Origin: Symsagittifera roscoffensis
Lineage: Eukaryota; Xenacoelomorpha; Acoela; Convolutidae
NCBI RefSeq assembly: GCF_963678635.1
Contig: NC_087069.1
Span: 19,382,660 to 19,446,659 of the forward strand
Length of the DNA: 64,000 nt
Reading direction: 5' to 3'
Shown here: positions 54,395 to 64,000 of the stretch, piece after piece
Position numbering within the stretch: the first letter of the stretch is position 1
Layout: every line of letters begins with the position of its first letter
The notes under the pieces: model-generated
What the model saw: the letters and a program-made list of their open reading frames with translations, nothing else
Database searches by the model: none
Told to the model about the DNA's origin: nothing
Translations under genes and position numbers: made by a program

Positions 54395-55541
54395 CATGGA
54401 GTTGCTTCCTACTGTGGGTGAAGTAACAACAGCTCTCAAAAGTGGGGGATCGAAAATCAAAGCAGGAGTTCAAAAACTTGCTGGTGACGAAGCAGGTGCA
54501 AAACGGGCTGTTAATGAGGTAGGACACGGATTTTCACGGGTGGCGGATGGCTTGCCGGTGGTTGGACATGTGAAAGGAGTTGTCCATTACGCCATGGGCG
54601 ATACTGAGAAAGGGAACCAGAGCATGATTTCTGCTTCGCGTACTACAGTTGTGCTCACGGCCAATTTGTTGACTGGGGGAGTTGGGGGAGGTATCGTCGC
54701 TCGTAAAATGGCAGGCGTTGGAAGTGGAGTGGCATTTGACGGAGCTCATTCCTTTATTGACTCAGCTGTTAAAGACGAGAGATCAACACATGGCATATGG
54801 GATATAGACCGCAAGTTGGTGGAGTCCCGCAAAAAAAACGGCGGTTTGAATAAACCCACGAATGCTGAAACTGATGCGAACAGATCTGTTGAGTTTGACT
54901 TCAAGGCTGGATCATCTGCCGCAAAAACAGTCATAACTTTGGAAAAAGCGCAAACCCAATCGCAGCAAGTAGCTGTTAAGGACACATTTGGCAAAGATGC
55001 GTACGAACCTGTGGAAAATGCGGCTAGAGAAATGAAAGGCAATGTCTATGTCGAAACTGTAGTCAGTGACGAGGGAAACGTGAGCAAAGGTTATAATCAA
55101 CAAGCCAGAGGTGACATAAATATTCACCAGTTGGAACAATTTGGGGAAGAAAGTGGATTTGTAAGTGAGACTGTCGCAAAAACTTCAGCCTTCGCAAACG
55201 ATTCCGACTTGACCAAAACGCCGCATCAGGATGTTGAGCCTGTGCTACATCAAAATCCTACTGTGTGTATTGAGAATGATGCCATTACCAAAGCAACTTC
55301 AAAAAGTTCGAATCCGAATGTTGCACAACTGAATAACTGCAGCATGAAAATGCACGACGGAATTGTTTCTCTCGTAGAGAGATGTGAGAATTGCAAGACT
55401 TTCAAAATGGGGAACGTGTTGTCGGACTTGCGAATGGACGTACGAGTTCCTCTGGAATCTATGAGACTCTACTTATGCAAAGCATGCTTCACGGGGGTTG
55501 CAGCATTGGTATCAGAAGCAGCTTTTTATGAAGATAAGTAA
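54395..55541 (+). CDS. Main exon of the host gene, protein of unknown function
   Basis: 381 codons from the internal Met at 54,396 to TAA at 55,539-55,541, intact, with balanced codon use unlike the surrounding repeats. Predicted full protein is 424 aa including exon 1. Numbered from this Met, residues 1-40 are Lys/Ala/Gly-rich (TTALKSGGSKIKAGVQKLAG). A conserved-looking signature VVGHVKGVVHYAMGD lies at 55-69, and a Gly-rich hydrophobic segment at 84-112 (LLTGGVGGGIVARKMAGVG) could insert in or pack against membranes. The middle is hydrophilic. The C-terminus has two CxxC pairs (CENC about 330, CKAC about 361) that could bind zinc. From memory, uncharacterised invertebrate proteins share the HVKG..HY..GD signature; function is unknown. 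The ATG 30 bp upstream (54,366) lies in the intron and is unlikely to be the start. Confidence 0.8.
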
Positions 55542-56178
55542 CCGAAACTATACGGATCTTTTTGAATTATAAAAATCTGACTTATGTATAAAGCGAAGCT
55601 ATACTAACAAACATAAGCGCTCGCACATCATCACTAAATCAATTTTTCTCAATTAATTGATATAATCAGATAGCATGATTATAGATATTTAATCATAATT
55701 TATAATATTGTAAAAATTAATTATGAGATTGTGATGGCTTGGAGATCGATCAGTTAGATAATAGACTTTGCGTCTAAAGAAAAATTGCTGCTATTATATT
55801 TCGTTAATTGATTTTACTGCTAAAAACTAAAGGATGGCTTAATCGTTTTCTGCAAGGAGTATTGAAGAAAAAACTTGATGGTGTAGTTTTTCTTATCGGA
55901 TATTTTCTGACAATTCAATTTGCATATTTGTTCCATCCGTGGTAATTGACGCACATTACGTTTCATTGTTTTTAATCCGGCTCAGAAATGGCTCAGAACT
56001 GAGATGAAGCAAGCTATTTAGATTTATTAGTACGTTACTAGACGCTAAATATATCAATTAGTACTCTACATAGCAGGTGGGTGGACACAGCGCGAAACAG
56101 TCGGAAAAAAAATTTCTCAGTTATTTGGAAATTTTGATCTCAATTTTTCTGAAACACAGATAATATTATACTCTAGAG
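55542..56178. other. 3' flank of the host gene
   Basis: AT-rich. No gene and no clear AATAAA close to the stop codon. Confidence 0.4.
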
Positions 56179-56571
56179 CAGGGACGGATTTAGGTGTGGG
56201 TTTCAGACGCCGCCCCATCCCCCCTCAAGAATTCCAACCCTCGCCAACCAAAGGTTCCCTTTTTGGTATCATTTAATGACATCCACTCTAGGCCGACCAG
56301 CACTAAAATTTTTGTAAAGGCCCCTTTGGCGCCAATAAATGCTAATTTTGAGGAAAGCAGGTGTCGAAAAATTGCAAATTATTTAGTCATTTCCAAAAAG
56401 TGCCCAAAACGGCTTTTTTTTCCAAATATTTGACTGCCGCGCAAAAATTTCGATTCAAATAAAATCTTTAAACTGTTCTGCGAAAGCTCATAAAATCAAT
56501 TTGATCAACCTAAGAAAAAAGCAACAAAATTTTTGAAACTGCTTTCCGACAAAATCGTAGGTCCGCCCCTG
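56179..56571. mobile_element. hAT-like MITE (393 bp)
   Basis: Ends are imperfect inverted repeats: CAGGGACGGATTTAGG on the left and, reading in from the right, CAGGGGCGGACCTACG. CAGGGRCGGA termini are typical of hAT-type non-autonomous elements. The inside is non-coding with CCCC-rich and A-rich parts. The flanking 8 bp (CTCTAGAG and TTTTGAAA) do not match, so the target duplication has decayed or the copy is rearranged. Confidence 0.68.
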
Positions 56572-59103
56572 TTTTGAAAGGCTGTTGAACCACTTTGCTT
56601 TCGGACCTGATACGAGCAGATTTGTCTTAAATTGATCTTACTATTTTTGTTTTCTCTTCAATAATTGCAACTGCGACCCTAACCTGCTTTATTCGGCGAA
56701 ATCAGCAACTCAATGCTTTGATGATGCTGGAACTGAGAAAGGTATTTACTTTTTGAAAACTGTTTTGATTCTTTCCATGAAAAATTTTTGGGCTTAGGCA
56801 CATTATAAAAGAACTAAAATGCAAAAAGTTTTCCTAAACTGAAAAAAAAATTCTTTTCGAACTAGCTGGCTTAAGACAATTTTCAGTGAGTATTAACTTA
56901 GCTTTTCTCAATGGATCGTTTCTAGATTCCCAGCGAAAAAAATAAATCAAGTTAACAAAATACGCGGACGGTTTGCGCGCATCTATGGTTTTGAGAGGTA
57001 TGCAGATTTCAGGCACTTTTTGAAAGGTTTTGACCCTCCTCGTAAATATAATAAACATTGGCGCCACAGAAGCTTCCAAAAACTACTTTAGGTCGATCTT
57101 CCAAAGCTGAATATCGTGAAATAGTACCAAGAGGAGATTTTTTTGGCTTCAAGCATGCCCAATACCTCCTACCTCGAAAACCGATACTAATTTTTTCATA
57201 ATTTTACTAACGCGAACATTTGTGTACTATACGGAGAAAGAGTCATCTTTTATCGCTTTTTGCGGACCTTTAGTATGACAGTTGGGACTGAATTTGCGAA
57301 GGTGAGGCTCCCATCCCTACCTGACTACGCTAACTTCTTGGCGATAAAAATTGTTTTGAAGAATGACCTGTCTTCATATGATCTATTGCATCAATTTTCT
57401 TGACGTATTTTGGTAGGTGTAATTCTATTAAATTACTTTTTGATTCCATGTTTAATATTACTTTTTATGCAAATTCGATGAACATGACCCGTTTACCTTG
57501 GTGATTGCAAATTAAAAAACTACAAATATAAAGTTTAAAAACAGTTGATGACCATAATAATAATGAATTATTTTCAAACAAATTAAATAAACAAGTCTAA
57601 GTTCTCTAAAAGATAACTAATAAAGTTTTGAAAGGCAAGCCCAAACTTTTTCAAAAAAATTATGCCAAAAGATGCTTCAGATAGCAGAACATTTGTGAAT
57701 TATATCTCATTCTTCTAACTAAAACATAAGTTTTTGTTTAATTTTGATGTATTTTCATGAAAACTGGCCAATGCCTTGCTATGGAGTATTCTGAAGGATG
57801 GATTAAAATAATGAAAGACCCAGCCACAAGAAAGCCCACTCAATGAATTCCGATTATTGATCGACCTTTAGTATGCATCTTACGACCTAGTTTAGTACTG
57901 AAACTTTGCTTGATGATTAAAACATTATTTGAATACTCTTAGGTTTTTCAGCAAAGGGGAATTTATTTGTAGTAATCAAGTCATTCACAACAATTGAGCA
58001 GATAAAAAAAAATAATGACAATTTTACTTGATCAACGACATAATAAACAAAAACTTGTAGACTTTTAACTTAAGGGAAAAAATTTGAGGTAACCAAGTTC
58101 TTCACAAGAATTGAGCAAAATAAAAGCTTCAAAAAAGGATTCATATTAGTAAAAAATGAATTAAAAGCTGAGAAAAATGAATGACATACAAAATTACACC
58201 AGATTATATTGAAATCAACCAAAAAAAAATTTTTTTTGAGAGGCTAATTTTTTTTCTATAAAAAATTTAAGATGTTAATTTTTTTTCTAAAAAAAATGAA
58301 TTTTTTACTTTAGTAACAATATTTTTTAAAATTCACTTTCAGATTTTCTACATCAAGATGATTTTGATTCAAAAAAACTTGCCAAATGAGTTGCTCATGA
58401 AAATTTTTCTTATAAACAAAGTAACTCGATGATAGTTGATCCCACAAAAAAATAGTCACAAAAATATTTCAATTCAAAATTTCGCCATCGGAAAATTGAT
58501 TCCAGTGGCGCAGTGTTTTGAAGGAAGATATAAAAAAGGATTTCTATTTTTTTCCGACTTGATCAACTACTGAAAATTGATAGACTGTCAGAACAGCGAA
58601 AACGATTTCGTGAATTTTCTTTCAAACTAGAAGTGAAAAAAAAAGAACTCAGCGTTCTTTCGAAAAACGGTAAATTTGATATTTCAGCGAAAATACCCTA
58701 AATCAGTAATAAATAATTAAATTTAATAGTTTTTAGCCTTTGAACCCCTTATACTACCAGCTAAATGATTTAGGGTCTTGACTGATTAAAATGAGGCATC
58801 TTTTTAACCGAAAAACCATAAAAACGTATGTTGGTGGTTCAAAAACCACAGAAACGTATCAGCCAACGTACACTTTAGATAATATTTGAAAAACTGTATC
58901 TTGTTAAGGGCCGGGGTGGATTCAACCCGGGTTTCATAGTATCTTTTTTAAGCTACCTACCTTGAACTGCAAAGCAATTAACTCAAACACGTACTAGATT
59001 TGAATCCTTTGTCCCCAAAAGCAAAAAATATGCAGCCAAACTAAGCAGGCCAGGTAAGCTGGCCTGACAGAGAACGCAAAACAATGCAACGTGTCTTGTT
59101 TTT
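56572..59103. other. AT-rich intergenic sequence
   Basis: No supportable gene. A minus-strand frame at 57,079-56,834 (81 codons) and one at 59,192-58,983 (69 codons) have no recognisable pattern. Poly-A/poly-T runs are frequent around 58.2-58.3 kb. Confidence 0.35.
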
Positions 59104-59390
59104 TTGCCGTAAATTAGCGAACCAACACTTGCGAGCAGGTAGTATCCCCATGAAACTTTGGTATCAATTACCAAAACGAAATCTCTAGCCAAACGAGAAC
59201 GATGGACACACTAACTTTTCTCTAAAATAGTTTCTCTCAGTTACCGCAAGAAAGACTTGATCTGGTTGGACTGAAATGGGTTGCTAGTGCTAACACGTTT
59301 GTTGCGCGTGAATACAAAAAGTTTTAAGCGAAAAAAAAAAAACAGTTAACAAAACTTTGATCGGTCACTTTAGGGGTCTTTTGGTATTTT
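59104..59390. repeat. ~285-bp direct duplication, copy 1
   Basis: Starts TTGCCGTAAATTAGCGAACC and runs through GCGAGCAGGTAGTATCCCCA to a TTTTAGGGGTC-like end; matched at 59,448-59,730 with an offset near 347 bp and roughly 90% identity by eye. Confidence 0.85.
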
Positions 59391-59447
59391 AGATATCAAA
59401 AGTAAATAAGCGAAAAAAGTAAATAAATTAGGGGTTTTTTGATATCC

Positions 59448-59730
59448 TTGCCGTAAATAAGCGAACCAACACTAGCGAGCAGGTAGTATCCCCATGAAAC
59501 TTTGGTATCATTTACCAAAACGAAATCTCTGGCCAAACGAGAACGATGGACACACTAAACATTCTCTAAGGTCGTTTCTCTTAGTTACCGCAAAAAGACG
59601 TGAGCTGGTCGGACTGAAATGGGTCGCTAGTGCTCACTCGTTTGTTGCGCGTGATGACAAAAAGTTTTAAGCGAAAAAAAAAGTTAACAAAATTTTGCTC
59701 GGACACTTTAGGGGTCTTTTGATATCTTAG
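59448..59730. repeat. ~285-bp direct duplication, copy 2
   Basis: Second copy; the 57-bp spacer before it contains a partial duplicate of the unit end (AGTAAATAAGCGAAAAAAGT and AGGGGTTTTTTGATATC). Confidence 0.85.
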
Positions 59731-59745
59731 AGAAGTCTAGCTTAC

Positions 59746-59895
59746 AGTTACAAACCAATCTTTCGAATGAAAAGTCGTGCAGTTTTGTTCTTGTGTTTCA
59801 ACCTCCATCTCCAAAGAGAGAAGAACGAGAGTAATGATTACTAAGATGAACAAAACAGGGCTGCCTTTGACTAGTCGACGCGATCGAGCGCTCAT
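59746..59895 (-). CDS. Possible first coding exon of a type II membrane protein
   Basis: The minus strand from ATG 59,895 reads MSARSRRLVKGSPVLF followed by a hydrophobic run (ILVIITLVLLSLEM) and a polar stretch with Cys. A GTAAGC donor follows exactly 50 codons later (59,745), phase 0. A short basic N-terminus followed by one membrane segment is the layout of a signal-anchor protein such as a Golgi enzyme. No downstream exon was found; the direct duplication would lie in the intron. The frame also extends upstream to 60,072, which may be chance. Confidence 0.4.
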
Positions 59896-60479
59896 GCTCA
59901 GCTGGAGAGCACCCCTCGTTATGCTCGTTGAAAGAGAGTACACGCTCCCTTGGTCAATGTGATCATATGAAAATTGCGTATGTTTGTGCACAAACATATC
60001 CTGCTTATGGTCAGCAAGTTTCAAACGAATAATCGTAAGCGCCACTAGATTAATAGGGTCAATGCTCACCAAATGTTAGATATGAAACTATTGGAACTTT
60101 CACCTAAGTATAAAAATGTGCCCAAACTTTTGAATGTAAACTACGGGAATAAAATATCGCAATAAATTCTTCCTAATAACTTCAGGCAATTCTTTCCATG
60201 GTCCATCGCGATATGAGGGTCCTATAGATTTAATTTCCTGTTTTTGCTTTTCTGGACTGAAGCGCGCCCTTGCCAGATGCGAATTCGAGATCCTGTATGT
60301 TTTTTTTTGTTCCCAAGGGCCATCGAATTATTCATATGTACCAGACAACACAATGTCGTATCCTTACTTTACTTGGTAACCCAGCGAAATGTTCTGAATG
60401 TTGCAATTTTAACGTGGAGTGTATAAGTCGATTGATGAAGTTGACTGACCGCTCAATACCTATTCTATTCTAAAAAGAA
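59896..60479. other. Intergenic stretch
   Basis: Open frames on both strands (plus 60,244-60,473; minus 59,896-60,072) without recognisable content. Confidence 0.3.
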
Positions 60480-61050
60480 CCGCAATCGGATGCCGCATTC
60501 CAATGGAAAAATTTTTGAAGTACAGTCCGGCCTAGAATCACTTCGATACACGAGCGCGAAGAACAATAGCGGTGACGGTTTCATTTTTGCGAAGAATTTT
60601 AACTCAAGCAACTGGGGCAGACAATTTTAGTGATTAATGGAAGAGTTCAGACTCAAGCTGGTGGCAGATGTTTTTGACAAACCATTATCGCTGCTGGTTC
60701 TGAATAATCTTTCGAAGGTTCATATAGTGTCCGTTCAGCTGCTTTCTTCCGAAGAAGTTTCTAGAGGAAAAATTTCAAGAAGAAAACTGATCTGCCCCAA
60801 GCTGAAAAAAAAGTTGTGGATGCTTCCATGGGCATCTATTGCGCTTTTTTTGCTGATAACAACTACGGAATACCAGAAAAAAGTTACAGGTTCTGCACAG
60901 AATTGGCGTTTTTGAGTGGACGTTCTGCCCTTATAAAAAGAAAAACTTTTTTAAGAGGAGGCGAAACTAATAATCACTTCTCGCACCAGAAGGTTGACAA
61001 TGTACAGCGTAAATGGCTGACGACATATACCCTAGGCTATATACCGTAAA
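60480..61050 (+). pseudogene. Unidentified coherent plus-strand frames
   Basis: Three consecutive frames look protein-like: about 60,490-60,630 (YTSAKNNSGDGFIFAKNFNS), 60,637-60,840 (MEEFRLKLVADVFDKPLSLL) and 60,816-61,049 (MGIYCAFFADNNYGIPEKSY). Two stops and a frame change separate them. They may be a decayed gene or exons; I do not recognise the product. Confidence 0.28.
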
Positions 61051-61417
61051 AAAGTATTTAATTATCCAATGCACGAGTTTTTGATGTGCGATCAAAGAAA
61101 CAACAACAAAACAGAAAAATGCACAGAAAAATTCGATGTTTAGTTTAACGAAAATCTACTATTGGAGTGAAGTCTGGCTTTTATATGCAGACCTTTCTCT
61201 TCCATGACCCATCATGATGTGGGGCTGCTCTTGGATTGTTTTTCACGTACTTATCTTGAGTATCAGAAGGGTTGTAGCACGCATTATCCATTGACAGATG
61301 CTAAGCAGCTCAATCATTTCCGCACCGGCAAATTTGGTCCCGTTTTTAGACAAAAAATAGAAAAAAATGAACGGCTCCATTCCCATAATACAAGAGATTC
61401 TTACAACGTCCTCCAGG

Positions 61418-62300
61418 TCAAAGTCTGCAAAGTCTGAACATAAGTCTGCAAAGTCTAAACATAAACATAAAGTCTGGTCCATACGGTCTGAACATAAAAC
61501 CACGACCTCGATCCGGGTACCCAAGTCTGCGAAGGCCAAAAAAAGTCTGCAAAGTCTGAACATAGTCTGCAAAGTATGAACCCAAGTCTGAACATAAGTC
61601 TGCAAAGTCTGAACATAAGTTTGCCAAGTCTAAAAATAGGTCTGTAAAGTCTGAACATAGTCGGCAAAATCTGAACATAAGTCTGAACATAAGTCTGCAA
61701 AGTCTGAACAAAAGTCTGTAAAGTCTCAGCATAAAGTATGCTGAGTCTGAGCATAACTAAGCTATATCTGAAAACGGTCGAACCAGAATTCATTTGGTCC
61801 ACACGTTCACACCGTCCTAAAGCAGACTACTTTGGTCCACGCGGCCTGAATTCGAATATTTTTGGTCCACACGGTCTGAATATTCAAGATTCTGTCGATC
61901 CAAGTCGTCTGAAATCGAATTCATTTGGTCCACAAGATCTGAATCTGCATTTCTTGGTTCCATAAGGTCTGAATCAGGACTCCGTCGGTCCACATGGTGT
62001 GAAATTGGAATTCTTCGGTGTACACAGTCTGAAACCGGATTTCGTTGGTCCATTTAGTCTGAAACCGAATTCCTTCGGTTCACTCAGTTTTGAGTCCGGA
62101 CTTTTTCCGTCCACACGGTCTGAATCCGGATTTTTTTGGCCCAGACGGTCCAAAACCGAGTTCTAAAACCGAGGTCTAAATTTTTTTCTGGTTTTCACGG
62201 TCTGAAGAATCCATATTCGAGTCCCAACGGTGTGAACATGGTAAACTCTGGTCCACACGGTCTGAACATAAAACCACGACCACGGCCCGGCTACCCAGGT
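61418..62300. repeat. Minisatellite of two related unit types
   Basis: From 61,418 to 61,760 the unit is about 21-24 bp around AAGTCTGCAAAGTCTGAACAT. From 61,790 to 62,290 it becomes a longer ~40-45 bp unit around GGTCCACACGGTCTGAA followed by a variable ATTC-type block. The phrase GGTCTGAACATAAAACCACG occurs at both 61,485 and 62,258, linking the two parts. Long open frames on both strands (for example 61,243-61,802 minus) are by-products of the unit lengths. Confidence 0.85.
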
Positions 62301-64000
62301 TATCTACATCATCATGAATAGCACGAAAAGTAAGGGAATCACACCCTTATGGTCTCTGTCTTTGGAATATGACAATAACTTTAGGCTACACACCTCTATT
62401 AGAATTGAAAATGGTGATATTTTACAATAAGTGATAATTTTAAATTAAAAAACATGATTTTTTTTGTTTTACTCGCACAGTATTTACGATTTATTTTAAA
62501 AGCCAAACTTTTTGGCAAAAGCAGTGTAAATTTTGAGTTCTTCAATAACATTTTATCTGACAGAGTTCTGTCTTTAGAAAAACTATCTTAACAGTATGTA
62601 CAATTGCTTCAAATTGAAGTGACTATTTTATGCCTTATAGTTTTCAAATTTAATACATGCACTGTAGTTAAAATTACCCTTTAGTGTAACATGTCACCGT
62701 GAAGTTAAATGAACCTTCATCTAGTGTAAACCCTTTTTAGATTGATGTCTTTTTGCTGCTAGAGTACATGTGGATATCTTTCGAACATCAAACAAAAATT
62801 CAATGTAAAACCATACCCTAAAGTTGTTTTCATTTTTTTCTCATCAATCAAAAAGTTAAGGAGATCAGCGTAAAATTTATTTATAAAATGAATATAACGT
62901 TTATAAGGTTTACCTTTAATAAAATAAACTTGCACATGCTATCTATTAAATCTGTATAACATGTGTTTATGAAGTGAAGAAACCCATTTAGTAGTTTCTA
63001 ACAAAGTTTTCGCCAAATTAAAAAAATTTCTAGCTATGGAATCATTTAACTCATGAAATGCTACTATTCCAGACATACAGAAAAGGTTGAGAAAAATCTA
63101 AGATAAAGATGTTTTCATATATGTAATTGTAGGATAAGCATTTTTTCATAAATCAAAAAAACTTAGCTCTCTGTTGATGTTTTTCTCACAAACATGCGCT
63201 GAAAAGTTTGATCTTTTAAATGTCATTCGAAAAAATGTCAAACAAATATTTTTTTCTTTCCGCGGAAACCTTTAGGTTGCAAAAAATTACTTGGATTTCT
63301 TGAATTTTGTGGTTTGTGATAAACGGTTTTCCTCAAAAATTGCCCAAAACTGAAGTTTTTGAATGACCCTTGATGTTTTTAGACCAAATAATCAACTTTC
63401 TACAGGTTATATACAGGTTAACAACAGAATATCTCCAGATTTTCTACAGATTTGATACATCTTTTATTGTATAAAGATTGTGTTTTGACTATATGCAGAT
63501 TATCTACAGATTATAGACAGGTTTTATCGAGTAAAAAAATTGGTAACTTTTGCACTAATATCCTTTTTTGGTTATAAAAATAGATTCTCTCTCTATACAA
63601 TTGATTATTGTTTGCGAAATGGCTTAGATAAGTTGACTCGATACCTACGTTAAATTGTATTTTTTTATGATTTCAATGGATGATTATACATTTTTTTTCA
63701 CCGTGGATGGAAGGAGGCTAGTTTTAGCTGGGACGTTTAAGTGAAATTTTGAAAGATAATGCATAAAAACTATAATGAACTTATTCAAGAAAGACAAGAC
63801 GAACTTTTTTATACACTGTGTACTTTGGATTTGACTATGCGTTTCGTGCTTGTAGTTTCAAAATGAAACCCGCCGTTTTGTGATATTCTCAGTTGTAGTT
63901 TTAAACCATTTATGGAAAAAATACCTAGAAACAAATTAAATTAATTGAAGTTAAAAGTAAAACAAATAATAATAGTAAAAGTATAAATTGATCTCCGTCG
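62301..64000. other. AT-rich non-coding sequence to the window end
   Basis: No gene seen on either strand. A loose repetition of TCTACAGATT/TATACAGGTT-like words lies at 63,400-63,530. Confidence 0.4.

Noticed and set aside
59777-59962. Plus-strand 61-codon frame
   Set aside because: Overlaps the minus-strand frame with a signal-anchor-like segment and a splice donor; the minus strand is the better candidate.
61418-61760. Short regularly spaced repeats resembling a CRISPR array
   Set aside because: Repeats are contiguous and degenerate with no unique spacers, in eukaryotic sequence; it is a minisatellite.

Overview
The window is AT-rich invertebrate-like nuclear DNA (no bacterial gene structure, poly-T/poly-A tracts everywhere, a spliced gene with GT-AG signals, metazoan-type transposons). 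Single-copy coding sequence is sparse; most of what can be read is decayed mobile DNA.

Region 1 (about 1.1-16.9 kb) is a dead Maverick/Polinton, the self-synthesising virus-like DNA transposon. On the minus strand lie, in order, a packaging ATPase (5.7-5.1 kb), a retroviral-type integrase (4.3-3.6 kb), a short minor-structural-protein-like frame (2.8-2.5 kb) and a major capsid protein (2.2-1.15 kb). On the plus strand, at the other end, lies a protein-primed family-B DNA polymerase (14.0-16.9 kb). All are broken by stops and frameshifts. The middle (6-14 kb) holds a degenerate interspersed repeat family with a large palindrome, and one clean unbroken 3'-terminal exon of unknown identity (11.6-12.0 kb).

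Region 2 (18.9-28.5 kb) holds two diverged copies (19.77-23.75 and 24.57-28.49 kb) of an unclassified 3.9-kb repeat. It carries decayed minus-strand frames, and at least some stops are shared by both copies.

Region 3 (28.56-53.93 kb) is two minus-strand Ty3/Gypsy elements of one family. Element 1 (28.56-33.65 kb) keeps one LTR, the leader and gag, and is cut off in the nucleocapsid. Element 2 (34,622-53,931, about 19.3 kb) is full length. It has paired ~490-bp LTRs about 2% different, an extra 5' ORF, gag, protease, RT, RNase H, integrase with GPY/F module, small hydrophobic frames, a Pro/Ser-rich frame overlapping env, an envelope-like glycoprotein gene, and an intact 530-codon ORF of unknown function after env. 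Pol and env are broken, and the RT has lost the region that carries the catalytic YxDD box.

Element 2 sits inside the first coding exon of a host gene. Removing it together with one copy of the 4-bp target duplication (TTCA) joins a 5' coding piece (34,531-34,621) in frame to 53,936-53,972. That is followed by a GTAAGA donor, a 422-bp intron and the large exon at 54,395-55,541. The predicted product is 424 aa of unknown function.

Region 4 (55.5-64 kb) is mostly non-coding: a hAT-like MITE, a ~285-bp direct duplication, a possible first exon of a type II membrane protein (minus, 59.75-59.9 kb), some coherent plus-strand frames at 60.5-61.0 kb, a minisatellite (61.4-62.3 kb), and unremarkable AT-rich sequence. 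Protein family calls come from motif recognition and memory of family patterns, not from database searches.
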